Assembly (NCBI GenBank): GCA_016293615.1
Contig: JAEDDX010000009.1
Coordinates: 1 to 54,629 of the forward strand
Length of the DNA: 54,629 nt
From: Acetatifactor sp.
GTDB taxonomy: Bacteria; Bacillota; Clostridia; Lachnospirales; Lachnospiraceae
Direction of reading: 5' to 3'
Positions 41,929 to 50,206 of the stretch are shown one piece after another (position 1 is the first letter of the stretch; each line of letters starts with the position of its first letter). The notes beneath the pieces were generated by a model that searched no databases, was not told the DNA's origin, and saw only the letters and a list, made by a program, of their open reading frames with translations. The position numbers and the translations under genes are program-made.

Positions 41929-43782
41929 ATGAAGAAAGTTGCGTTCTTTACCGGACAGTTGTTCGTAGAGTATCAGGTTGAGGTTACAAAGGCTCTCGAG
42001 GAAGAGGCCAAAAAGAGAGGCTATCAGCTGGACATCTTTGTGAACTTTGGCGTTTACGGAGACAATTTCATCTATGCAGAGGGAGAGAAGAGCATCATGC
42101 AGATTCCGTATCTGGAAGAGTATGAGGGCGTGATTCTTGCTGCAGATACGTTTGAATTGCCCGGATTTGACGAGGAACTGACCCAATATCTCAAAAAGCA
42201 CTACAGGAAGCCGGTCATCAATCTCCGCAAAGAGAAGGAGGAAGGCTATAGTATTATCATTGATGATGTACAGGCCACGGAGGCAATTGTCGAGCATATG
42301 ATCACCGTGCACGGATTTGAGAGGATCTGTTTTGTGACCGGTAAACTGAGTATGCTGGATGCGCAGAGACGCCTTCAGGGATATCGCAATGTCATGGAGA
42401 AGTATCATCTGCCTGTCACGGAGCACATGATCTATAAAGGTGATTACTGGAGAGGCGTGGGAGCGCCGGCAGTAAAATGGTTCCTGGATCAGGATCCCCC
42501 GCCGCAGGCCATCGTCTGCTCGAACGACTACATGGCGATTTCTGTCTGTGATGCCCTGACTGCGAGAGGCATCCGCATCCCGGAGGATATCGCAGTCACC
42601 GGTTTTGACGATCTGGATGAGGCGAAGTTCTATTTCCCGCCCATTACCAGCATGCGCGTTCCTACGGACAGAATGGGTATCCGTGCCATCGAGATCCTGG
42701 ATGAGATTGCGCAGGGCAGGAAACTGGCAGCAAAACAGATGGTGCCTGTTCACACCAGCATCAAAGGCTCCTGCGGATGCAACAAAAAGCTGGAGATGAG
42801 CTCGGTGCAGAATCTGTTAAGCCAGAAGGTGAATCTTGAGAATACCCTCTCAATGCTTGCATATATGAGTGTATCCTTTGACAATGCAGACAATTACGAG
42901 AGCCTGATGAATACGGCAAACTTCTATGCGAGGAGACTGCCGATCAGACGTATGTATATCTGCTTCAATGACCAGGAAGAACTCGACAGCATAGAGTCGG
43001 ATGAAAAACCGCCGTATTCCCACAATATGGTGCTGAAGACAATTCTGGGAGACAAAGAACCCATTTTCCTGGAGCAGAAGTTTGAGCGAAGGAAAATCCT
43101 TCCGGAAGAGTATAGAAATGAGGGCGAGAGCATCTATTGTGTGACCTTTCGGGACAGAATGGATTATTTCGGATATATCGCCATGACGATGAAGAGGCTG
43201 GACAACATCCAGTATGTCTTTCAGATCTGGCTGCTTTCCCTGGCGGATGCCCTGGGCAAGCTGAAAATGTATTCAACCAGCCACGAGCTCGTAGAGCTTC
43301 GGGAAAAGTACGAGATCGATCCGCTGACCGGCATCGGCAACAGAAGACGGCTGGAAAAGGCGGTTCGTGTCAGACATGAAAAGCTGATCAGTTCCAGAGA
43401 GCCGTTTGCACTGCTCAGTATAGATATGGATGATTTGAAGACCATTAACGATACATACGGCCATCCGGAGGGGGACTGCGCGATCACCACGATTGCCCAT
43501 ATTCTGGACAGTGAATGTACGGGCTGCGGCGTGGCAGTTCGAACCGGCGGCGATGAATTTGTGGTCTGCCTTGATACCGGAGACAGCGATGAGGTTTTAG
43601 ATTTTGTGAAACGAGTCAAGCACAGAATCGATGAGGAGAACCGGACCGGACGCCATGAATACAAGCTGTCCATCAGTGTCGGCTATGCCATAGCAACCAA
43701 GGAGATTCCGCTGGTGGAAAGCATCAAGATCGCCAACGAGAGGATGTACGCCGAGAAGAAGGGCAAGAAACACAGACGGTGA
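41929..43782 (+). CDS. LacI-like sugar-binding domain / GAF-like / GGDEF diguanylate cyclase
   Basis: Hybrid regulator of 617 aa. Residues 1-285 form a periplasmic-binding/LacI-type ligand domain with no helix-turn-helix and no signal peptide (KKVAFFTGQLF, VCSNDYMAISVCDALTARGI, ITSMRVPTDRMG), so it senses a sugar in the cytoplasm. A Cys pair CGCNKK ends it. A central region (about 300-440) looks GAF-like, followed by a coiled stretch and a C-terminal GGDEF domain with LTGIGNRR and intact GGDEF at 540-544. It should make c-di-GMP in response to ligand. No EAL or HD-GYP domain. The ATG at 41929 is preferred over 41917, though neither has a strong RBS. It lies between a xylanase and an alpha-xylosidase, so a xylo-oligosaccharide ligand is plausible. 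Confidence 0.85.
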   Translation: MKKVAFFTGQLFVEYQVEVTKALEEEAKKRGYQLDIFVNFGVYGDNFIYAEGEKSIMQIPYLEEYEGVILAADTFELPGFDEELTQYLKKHYRKPVINLRKEKEEGYSIIIDDVQATEAIVEHMITVHGFERICFVTGKLSMLDAQRRLQGYRNVMEKYHLPVTEHMIYKGDYWRGVGAPAVKWFLDQDPPPQAIVCSNDYMAISVCDALTARGIRIPEDIAVTGFDDLDEAKFYFPPITSMRVPTDRMGIRAIEILDEIAQGRKLAAKQMVPVHTSIKGSCGCNKKLEMSSVQNLLSQKVNLENTLSMLAYMSVSFDNADNYESLMNTANFYARRLPIRRMYICFNDQEELDSIESDEKPPYSHNMVLKTILGDKEPIFLEQKFERRKILPEEYRNEGESIYCVTFRDRMDYFGYIAMTMKRLDNIQYVFQIWLLSLADALGKLKMYSTSHELVELREKYEIDPLTGIGNRRRLEKAVRVRHEKLISSREPFALLSIDMDDLKTINDTYGHPEGDCAITTIAHILDSECTGCGVAVRTGGDEFVVCLDTGDSDEVLDFVKRVKHRIDEENRTGRHEYKLSISVGYAIATKEIPLVESIKIANERMYAEKKGKKHRR

Positions 43783-43827
43783 CCGGACGAAAAGGCTTAG
43801 GAATAGCGAAAACGCCCGGACAGAAGG

Positions 43828-43883
43828 GAATATCAATCCGAGAATATCAATCATTGAGTATCAATCAGAGAATATGAATCAGA
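43828..43883 (+). repeat. Four 14-bp tandem repeats before the alpha-xylosidase gene
   Basis: Units at 43828, 43842, 43856 and 43870, exact 14-bp period: GAATATCAATCCGA, GAATATCAATCATT, GAGTATCAATCAGA, GAATATGAATCAGA. The array ends about 28 bp before the RBS (AGGAGG, 43909-43914). Confidence 0.9.
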
Positions 43884-43918
43884 CACGAAAAGAAAAACAA
43901 GATACTTAGGAGGTTTTT

Positions 43919-46270
43919 ATGAAATTTAATAACGGTTGCTGGCTGCAGAAGGAAGGATGTGCCTGCTTTTCTCCTGCAGAGGTCTATTTCACCGGAATCG
44001 AAGAGAACAAGGTGACGATCTGTGCTCCTACTCACAAGATCATTGCCAGGGGAGATACCCTGGGAGGAGTGAATCTGACCATTGAGATCAGTGCGCCTTA
44101 TCCCGAAGTGCTCAGAATCCGGACCTTCCATTACATGGGAGTGCAGAAGAAGGCGCCTTCCTTCGAACTGGCTAAGGAACAAAGCGGTATCATGCAGGCG
44201 AGTGAGGATGCGGAGAAGCTGACCGTATCCAGCGGAAGCCTCCGTGTGGAGATCCAAAAGAGCAACGCTGCAATTACCTTCTGGCGCGGCGGGGAGAAGC
44301 TTACCTCCAGCGGAGCCAAGGATCTGGCTTATCTGAAGACCGACTGGAAAGGGGATGCCTATAACTTCAGAAGCGATGATGCTTATATGAGAGAGCAGCT
44401 GTCACTCGGCGTAGGGGAATTGATCTACGGTCTCGGCGAGAGATTCTCCTCCTATGTCAAGAACGGTCAGAGTGTCGATATCTGGAATGAGGACGGCGGA
44501 ACCAGTACAGAGCAGTCTTATAAGAACATTCCTTTTTATGTATCCAACAAAGGATATGGTGTGTTTGTCAATCATCCCGAGAAGGTATCCTTTGAAGTGG
44601 CAAGCGATATGGTGAGCAAGGTCGGGTTCTCTGTACCCGGTGAGAGTCTGGATTACTTCCTGATCAACGGACCTACTATGAAGGATGTGCTGGTCCGCTA
44701 TACCGATATGACGGGAAAGCCTTCTCTGCCGGCTCCCTGGACCTTCGGCTTATGGCTGTCTACCTCCTTTACCACCAACTACGATGAAGAGACGGTCAAC
44801 AGCTTTGTGAACGGTATGCTTGACAGAAAGATTCCTCTTTCCGTCTTCCACTTTGACTGCTTCTGGATGAAGGATTTTTCCTGGTGTGATTTCACCTGGG
44901 ATTCGAGAGTATTCCCCGACCCCGAAGGCATGCTCAGGCGCCTGCATGAGAAGGGACTTAAGATCTGTGTCTGGATCAACAGCTATGTCGGACAGGAATC
45001 CTCTATGTTCCGCGAGGGCGTAGAGGGCGGATATTTCCTGAAACGGGCAAACGGTGATGTATGGCAGTGGGATATGTGGCAGCCCGGACTGGCTCTCGTG
45101 GACTTCACCAATCCGAAGGCCTGCGAGTGGTATGCAGGCAAGCTGGAAGCCCTTATGGATATGGGCGTTGATTGCTTCAAGACCGACTTCGGCGAGAGAA
45201 TCCCTACCGACTGCGTCTATTATGACGGTTCCGACCCTGTCAAGATGCACAACTATTATACCTACCTTTACAACAAGTGTGTGTATGATGTGATCAAAAA
45301 GAAAAAGGGTGAGAAGGAGGCGATCCTCTTCGCCCGTTCTGCGACGGTCGGCGGTCAGAAGTTCCCCGTGCACTGGGGCGGCGACTGCTGGTCTAACTAC
45401 GAGTCCATGGCAGAGAGCCTGCGCGGCGGACTGTCTCTGACCACTTCCGGCTTCGGTTACTGGAGTCATGATATCGGCGGATTTGAGAGCACCTCTACCC
45501 CCGATGTATATAAGAGATGGTGTGCATTCGGACTCTTGTCCTCCCACTCCAGACTGCATGGCTCCACCTCTTATCGCGTGCCGTGGGCGTATGATGAAGA
45601 GGCAGTTGATGTAGTAAGATATTTCGCACAGCTCAAGGCTTCCCTGATGCCTTATCTGTACCGCAACGCCGTGGAGACATCTAAGACCGGTATCCCCATG
45701 ATGAGAAGTATGGTGCTTGAGTTCACGGAAGACAGAAACTGCAGCTATCTGGAAAACCAGTACATGCTCGGCGATTCCCTGCTGGTAGCACCGGTTTTCA
45801 ACGCGGACAGCATGGCTGAGTACTACCTGCCTGCCGGCACATGGACCAACTATCTGACCGGTGAAGAGAGGGAAGGCGGAAAATGGTACCGTGAGAAACA
45901 TGGCTACTTAAGCATCCCGTTGTTCGTCAAAGAGGGCAGTATTGTGGCAAACGGCTCCCGCAACGACAATGCGGTATATGATTACGCGGACCATGTGAAC
46001 TTTGCAGTATTCCGCATTAAGGACGGACAGACCTTAAGTAGCGTAGTCTATGATGGGGAAGCGAAGGAAGAGACAAAGGTTTCCGTTGTCAGAACCGCAG
46101 ATACCTGCAGGGTTATCGTGACCGGAGACAAGCCCTGTACCGTTACATTCATGAATGTGACCGAACCTAAGAAGGTACAGGGAGGTCAGTACATGAGCCG
46201 GTATGAAATGCAGGGAAGAAACCTCGTGCTGACCTTTGCACAGGGCGGCGACGCAGAGGTGATCTTCTAG
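43919..46270 (+). CDS. GH31 alpha-xylosidase
   Basis: Retaining alpha-glycosidase (783 aa), of the YicI-type alpha-D-xyloside xylohydrolase group. N-terminal beta-sandwich (about 1-255), barrel (about 260-590) and two C-terminal beta domains. The nucleophile is D423 in KTDFGERIP, as in YicI. The flanking FHFDCFWMKDFSWCDFTWD and WSHDIGGFE stretches match GH31 subsites. Likely releases xylose from alpha-xylosides such as isoprimeverose from xyloglucan. Cytoplasmic: no signal peptide. RBS AGGAGG. A terminator follows. It is 136 bp after the GGDEF regulator, with the 14-bp repeat array between. Confidence 0.93.
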   Translation: MKFNNGCWLQKEGCACFSPAEVYFTGIEENKVTICAPTHKIIARGDTLGGVNLTIEISAPYPEVLRIRTFHYMGVQKKAPSFELAKEQSGIMQASEDAEKLTVSSGSLRVEIQKSNAAITFWRGGEKLTSSGAKDLAYLKTDWKGDAYNFRSDDAYMREQLSLGVGELIYGLGERFSSYVKNGQSVDIWNEDGGTSTEQSYKNIPFYVSNKGYGVFVNHPEKVSFEVASDMVSKVGFSVPGESLDYFLINGPTMKDVLVRYTDMTGKPSLPAPWTFGLWLSTSFTTNYDEETVNSFVNGMLDRKIPLSVFHFDCFWMKDFSWCDFTWDSRVFPDPEGMLRRLHEKGLKICVWINSYVGQESSMFREGVEGGYFLKRANGDVWQWDMWQPGLALVDFTNPKACEWYAGKLEALMDMGVDCFKTDFGERIPTDCVYYDGSDPVKMHNYYTYLYNKCVYDVIKKKKGEKEAILFARSATVGGQKFPVHWGGDCWSNYESMAESLRGGLSLTTSGFGYWSHDIGGFESTSTPDVYKRWCAFGLLSSHSRLHGSTSYRVPWAYDEEAVDVVRYFAQLKASLMPYLYRNAVETSKTGIPMMRSMVLEFTEDRNCSYLENQYMLGDSLLVAPVFNADSMAEYYLPAGTWTNYLTGEEREGGKWYREKHGYLSIPLFVKEGSIVANGSRNDNAVYDYADHVNFAVFRIKDGQTLSSVVYDGEAKEETKVSVVRTADTCRVIVTGDKPCTVTFMNVTEPKKVQGGQYMSRYEMQGRNLVLTFAQGGDAEVIF

Positions 46271-46300
46271 AACGGCAAAGCTTTCCTTACAGAAGAATAA

Positions 46301-46340
46301 AACGCCCCGGCCGGAGCATTCCGGTCGGGGCGTTATTTCT
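46301..46340 (+). terminator. Terminator after the GH31 alpha-xylosidase gene
   Basis: Fifteen-bp stem 46301-46315 with 46320-46334 (one G-T), GCAT loop, then ATTTCT. Confidence 0.92.
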
Positions 46341-46362
46341 GAGCAAACCTTGTATTCGATTC

Positions 46363-46386
46363 CTTTTCGGACGGCGTCCGGAAAAG
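46363..46386. repeat. Small hairpin related to the outer arm of the nested repeat
   Basis: CTTTTCGGACGGCGTCC (46363-46379) matches 39074-39090 in 16 of 17 bases and is followed by GGAAAAGAGAG, like the other end of the outer arm (GAAAAGAGA, 39362-39370). It folds on itself with a GGC loop. It lies 19 bp from the end of the convergent permease gene and may act as its terminator. Confidence 0.6.
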
Positions 46387-46404
46387 AGAGCGGAACGTCT
46401 TCGC

Positions 46405-47517
46405 TTACAGCATCCGGGACAGCATCTGGATCAGTGTCAGCACCATCAGGAAGAGGAGATTTAAGCCTAAGAAGCTCAGGATGTACTTTCCGAGGTGTTC
46501 CTTGTCGTGGCGGCGATACTCACTTAGGGTGATCAGACTGGCCAGGGATGCGATGGGCGTGCCGAGGCCTCCGATATTGACAGCGACCAGAAGATCGGAA
46601 TAATCCGTCGTGAAGTGCGACAGCATCACCGCGGTCGGCACATTGCTGAAAAACTGGCAGCAGCCGAGGCCTAACAGGAGGGTCCTGCCCGGGATGATGC
46701 GGGAGAACAATTCCTGAATCGGTTCGATTCTGGCCATATTTCCGGAGAAGACAAAGAATACGGCGAAGGTTGCCAACAGGGCGTAGTTGACATCCCTGAG
46801 CGCTTTTTTGTCCAGGAAAATCATTGCCGCCGTAACCACCAGAGTCGCGGCCTGATACGGAATCAGACGAAGCACGGCCAGGATGGAGATCAAAAACAGG
46901 ATACTGTAAAGAATCGTTCGCTTCTCGTGGAAGGCGTAGGGCTCCTTCTGCTGCAGGGTCATGGCTTCCTTCGGAACCAGTACACAGCAGAGCGTGATCA
47001 GGATGAGGGCGGTAAAAAACGGCAGGAACATGATCTTTATGAACTCAAATGTATCGATGTGATAGTAGGAATACAGGTAAAGATTCTGGGGATTGCCGAA
47101 GGGCGTGATCAAACCGCCCAGATTTGCGGCGATGTTCTGGAGCACAAAGGTGTAGGCCATATATTTGCGTTTGCCCGTGGTCTCGAGGACGAAGAAGCCA
47201 AGCGGCAGGAAGGTGAGCAGCGCCATATCGTTGGCGAGCAGCATCGAACCTACATAAGTGATGAACACGACCCCGATGATCACATTCCGCGTGTTGTTCA
47301 GCTTCTGCACGATTTTTTCGGCGGCAAGCTCGAAGGTGTGAATCCTCGCAAAACCGCAGACAACCTCCAGCGTGCAGAACAGACAGGCAAGCGTTTTGAT
47401 GTCAAAGTATCCGATATATTCTCTGTCAGGGCGGACAAACAGACAGGTGATGAGCATGGCTGCGAAAGCGATGCATAAAACCGGCTGTTTTTTCACATAA
47501 GTCATCAGTTTTGTCAT
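46405..47517 (-). CDS. SLC13/ArsB-type anion permease
   Basis: Membrane protein of 370 aa with about ten hydrophobic segments, belonging to the ion-transporter (CitMHS/SLC13/ArsB) superfamily. Re-entrant loop signatures resembling this group are GLITPFGNPQNLYLY and GGLGTPIASLASLI, where the Asn/Gly-Thr-Pro loops bind the substrate anion and Na+. Likely substrate is a di- or tricarboxylate or similar anion; this cannot be decided. The ATG at 47517 has GAGG six bases upstream on the minus strand; the ATG at 47529 lacks one. Shorter than most family members (about 420-450), but no break is seen. Monocistronic. Confidence 0.82.
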   Translation of the reverse strand: MTKLMTYVKKQPVLCIAFAAMLITCLFVRPDREYIGYFDIKTLACLFCTLEVVCGFARIHTFELAAEKIVQKLNNTRNVIIGVVFITYVGSMLLANDMALLTFLPLGFFVLETTGKRKYMAYTFVLQNIAANLGGLITPFGNPQNLYLYSYYHIDTFEFIKIMFLPFFTALILITLCCVLVPKEAMTLQQKEPYAFHEKRTILYSILFLISILAVLRLIPYQAATLVVTAAMIFLDKKALRDVNYALLATFAVFFVFSGNMARIEPIQELFSRIIPGRTLLLGLGCCQFFSNVPTAVMLSHFTTDYSDLLVAVNIGGLGTPIASLASLITLSEYRRHDKEHLGKYILSFLGLNLLFLMVLTLIQMLSRML

Positions 47518-47683
47518 AGCATACCTCATTCATACAAAGAGTGCTCTTTTCGGACCGAAATACCTCGTCGGTCAACCACCTATCATATTTAGCGCGAATT
47601 CGTGCATTTGTCAATATCGCTTCTATACAAAAAGAACAGGATTTTCAAAGCTTTTTTGCACGGCAATTCCTGACAGCATGTTG

Positions 47684-47712
47684 TTGCGGGAATGACCGCA
47701 ATGGTGTAAAAT
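47684..47712 (+). promoter_or_regulatory. Promoter before the isochorismatase-like gene
   Basis: TTGCGG (47684-47689), 17-bp spacer, TAAAAT (47707-47712). Confidence 0.45.
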
Positions 47713-47764
47713 GAAGAAGTTAACCGCGTGGTAGTACTTGTGTCTGTAGACGGGAGGAAAAGAT

Positions 47765-48289
47765 ATGAAGAAGCTTTTGATCGTGGTGGATATGCAAAAC
47801 GATTTTATCGATGCGGCGCTTGGAACCAAAGAGGCCGTTGCCATCGTGCCTAAGGTGATAGAGAAAATTGCCTCATACCCTGCCGACTGTATCTACGCAA
47901 CCAGAGATACCCATCAGAAGGAATATCTGAGTACATCCGAGGGAAAATATCTGCCTGTGGTGCATTGTGTGGAGGGCACGGACGGCTGGCAGATTCGCCC
48001 CGAAGTGGCGGCGGCAATGCCGGGAGCGAAGCTTGTGAATAAACCTACCTTTGGCTCGACGGAACTGGCGGAGCTGATGAAAAAGGAAGCGGAGAAAGAA
48101 GAGATTGAGATTGAGCTGGTGGGTCTTTGCACGGACATCTGTGTGGTGACCAATGCACTTTTGTTAAAGACTGCCCTGCCCGAGACTAAGATTTCCGTAG
48201 ACGCCGCCTGCTGTGCGGGTGTGACACCCAAAAGCCATGAGGCTGCCCTGCTGACCATGAGGATGTGTCAGGTCGAGGTTAAGATGTAG
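47765..48289 (+). CDS. Isochorismatase/nicotinamidase-like cysteine hydrolase
   Basis: Cytoplasmic amidohydrolase (174 aa). The catalytic Asp lies in LLIVVDMQNDFIDAAL, the Lys region in the middle, and the nucleophilic Cys in LVGLCTDICVVTNALLLK with the conserved cis-peptide before it. CYATRDTH-like metal ligands appear as YATRDTHQKEY. The size and motifs fit nicotinamidase-related enzymes (NAD salvage), but substrate cannot be fixed. RBS GGGAGG. First of a run of plus-strand genes to 51130. Confidence 0.87.
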   Translation: MKKLLIVVDMQNDFIDAALGTKEAVAIVPKVIEKIASYPADCIYATRDTHQKEYLSTSEGKYLPVVHCVEGTDGWQIRPEVAAAMPGAKLVNKPTFGSTELAELMKKEAEKEEIEIELVGLCTDICVVTNALLLKTALPETKISVDAACCAGVTPKSHEAALLTMRMCQVEVKM

Positions 48290-48346
48290 AGGACGGCGCG
48301 TGCCTAAGCATGCATTGTCCGGAAAACATACAGTCGGAGGAATATC

Positions 48347-48943
48347 ATGAGTAAGAAAAGAAGAAGCGGAAATGGGTTTCCGTTCAAACTGACCCTGAAC
48401 GCGCCGGTGACGCTTGCCTTCACGGCAATCTGTCTGGGAGCGCTGGTTCTGAACTTCGTGACGGGCGGAAAGAGCAACAGCCTGTTATTCATTACCTACC
48501 ATTCATCCTTAAAGGATCCGCTGACCTATCTGAGATTTTTCACCCACATCATCGGTCACGGCGGCTGGGAGCACTTCATGAGCAATACGACCTACCTGCT
48601 CCTGCTGGGTCCGATGCTGGAGGAAAAGTACGGCGGCAAGGTGCTTTTGTGGATCATGGGCATCACGGCGCTGGTGACCAGCCTGACGCACTATATTTTG
48701 TTCCCGAACGCGGCGCTGTGCGGAGCAAGCGGTGTGGTGTTTGCGTTTATCCTGCTGACCTCGTTTACCAGTGTGAAGTCGGGAGAGATTCCCGTGACTT
48801 TTATTCTGGTTGCAGTCATTTTCCTGGGGGAGCAGATCGTGACCGGGTTCACGCAGGCGGACGATATCTCCAATCTGTCCCATGTGCTGGGCGGTGTGGT
48901 CGGTTCGGCGGTCGGCTTTGCCATCAATAAAAACAAGCGATAA
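48347..48943 (+). CDS. Rhomboid-family intramembrane serine protease
   Basis: Six-helix rhomboid (198 aa). N-terminal cytoplasmic tail is basic (MSKKRRSGNGF). The conserved HIIGHGGWEHFMSN loop follows, then GASGVVFAF with the catalytic Ser and SHVLGGVVGSAVG with the catalytic His. The Ser-His dyad is therefore intact. Cleaves membrane-spanning substrates that are unknown here. GGAGG lies 6-7 bases before the ATG. Confidence 0.92.
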   Translation: MSKKRRSGNGFPFKLTLNAPVTLAFTAICLGALVLNFVTGGKSNSLLFITYHSSLKDPLTYLRFFTHIIGHGGWEHFMSNTTYLLLLGPMLEEKYGGKVLLWIMGITALVTSLTHYILFPNAALCGASGVVFAFILLTSFTSVKSGEIPVTFILVAVIFLGEQIVTGFTQADDISNLSHVLGGVVGSAVGFAINKNKR

Positions 48944-48967
48944 TCTGTGTCAGAGAGGATGTTATCA

Positions 48968-49219
48968 ATGAGAAGTATGGAATTTAAAATGGAGCGCCCC
49001 GGTCTTCTGGAAGAGGGGCAGAAGGTGACGGTGACGGAGGGACTCCTTCCGAGCAACTATTACTATACCATAGACCCGTCCCTTGCGATGTCAGCCAACA
49101 TTCCCTTCCGTTACCGGCTAAGGAGCCGGGAAGGAATCGTGACAAAGGTTGTGGAGAACGCCAGAGGGTTCTATGTGACCGCGCAGTTCGACGAACCGGA
49201 AGTCGACATGAGCCGGTAG
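48968..49219 (+). CDS. Hypothetical small protein (83 aa)
   Basis: Short soluble protein MRSMEFKMERPGLLEEG..., rich in Glu and Arg, with a Tyr-rich central piece (SNYYYTIDPSLAM) and beta-strand-like C-terminal half. Upstream starts at 48947 (GTG) and 48959 (ATG) are in frame; GAGAGG at 48953 best serves 48968. Located 24 bp after the rhomboid gene, so co-transcribed. Family not recognised. Confidence 0.6.
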   Translation: MRSMEFKMERPGLLEEGQKVTVTEGLLPSNYYYTIDPSLAMSANIPFRYRLRSREGIVTKVVENARGFYVTAQFDEPEVDMSR

Positions 49220-49303
49220 TTACCTGCTGAGGCCTTCAGAAAAGTCATAAAACCGATTCCGGAAAGGAACCAATAAATAAATAGAAGAAAAGAGGACAAA
49301 AGT

Positions 49304-49678
49304 ATGTTACAGAAAATTTCAACAGACAAGGCACCTGCTGCCATCGGCCCCTATTCCCAGGGGATCATCTGCAACGGAATGTTATTTGCTTCCGGACAGA
49401 TTCCCATCAATCCCGCGAACGGTCAGATCGAGGGGGACGATATCACCGCGCAGACGGAACTGGTCTGCAAAAACATCGGCGCACTGCTTGCCGAGGCAGG
49501 CTCCGACTACACGAAGGTAATCAAAACCTCCTGCTTTTTGGCGGATATGGGAGACTTTGCGGCGTTTAACGAGGTATATGCGAAGTATTTTACCGAGAAG
49601 CCCGCGAGGAGCTGTGTCGCAGTGAAGACTTTGCCCAAGAACGTACTCTGCGAAGTTGAAGTCATTGCAGCGGTATAA
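49304..49678 (+). CDS. ridA: RidA-family enamine/imine deaminase
   Basis: RidA/YjgF/TdcF protein (124 aa), a trimeric enzyme that hydrolyses reactive 2-aminoacrylate released by PLP enzymes. N-terminal signature TDKAPAAIGPYSQG, the conserved Arg in KPARSCVAVKTLP, and the C-terminal CEVEVIAAV give a complete RidA. RBS AAGAGGAC before ATG. It stands between the hypothetical gene and aroK on one strand. Confidence 0.95.
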   Translation: MLQKISTDKAPAAIGPYSQGIICNGMLFASGQIPINPANGQIEGDDITAQTELVCKNIGALLAEAGSDYTKVIKTSCFLADMGDFAAFNEVYAKYFTEKPARSCVAVKTLPKNVLCEVEVIAAV

Positions 49679-49704
49679 GAAAGCAAGACAGGTTAGGTAT
49701 ATTT

Positions 49705-50205
49705 ATGACGAAAGACAATATTGTTTTGATTGGAATGCCCGGAGCCGGAAAGAGTACGGTAGGCGTCGTACTGGCCAAGAAGCTGGGCTACAGCTTCGTG
49801 GATTCGGACCTGGTCATCCAGGAGACCTATGGTAAGCTTCTGCATGAACTGATTGAGGAAAACGGCGTGGAAGGGTTCTGGAAGATTGAGAACGATGTCA
49901 ATGCGTCCATAAACCGACACAGGAGCATCATTGCAACGGGCGGCAGTGCAATCTATGGCAAAGAGGCGATGGAGCATCTGCGGGAGATCGGGACCGTGGT
50001 GTACCTGAAGCTTCCCTATGCCGTGATCGAGGACAGACTCGGTGATCTGAATGCGCGCGGCGTGACCCTTCGCCCCGGACAGACCCTGCGTGATCTGTAT
50101 GAGGAGAGAGTCCCTCTCTATGAGAAGTACGCGCATGTGGTTGTGGAGTGCGACGGCAGAGTGCTGCGTGAGGTAGTTGGAGACATTGCGGAGGCTATTT
50201 TCTGA
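49705..50205 (+). CDS. aroK: Shikimate kinase
   Basis: Shikimate kinase (166 aa): phosphorylates shikimate at O3 in chorismate synthesis. Walker A GMPGAGKSTVG at residues 8-18; DSD (substrate Asp) in FVDSDLVIQ; shikimate-binding Gly-Gly in IATGGSAIYG; the lid Arg in LNARGVTLRPGQ. A small family-typical length. RBS AGGTTAGGT. It is outside any aro cluster here. The next gene starts 2 bases after its stop. Confidence 0.9.
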   Translation: MTKDNIVLIGMPGAGKSTVGVVLAKKLGYSFVDSDLVIQETYGKLLHELIEENGVEGFWKIENDVNASINRHRSIIATGGSAIYGKEAMEHLREIGTVVYLKLPYAVIEDRLGDLNARGVTLRPGQTLRDLYEERVPLYEKYAHVVVECDGRVLREVVGDIAEAIF

Positions 50206-50206
50206 T

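Noticed and set aside
43828..43883. CRISPR array
   Set aside because: Units are 14 bp, directly adjacent with no spacers, and there are no cas genes.
44750..45901. Minus-strand open frame of 383 codons
   Set aside because: Mirror of the GH31 alpha-xylosidase catalytic region.
46927..47478. Plus-strand 183-codon frame
   Set aside because: Antisense to the SLC13-type permease, which has coherent membrane segments and an RBS.
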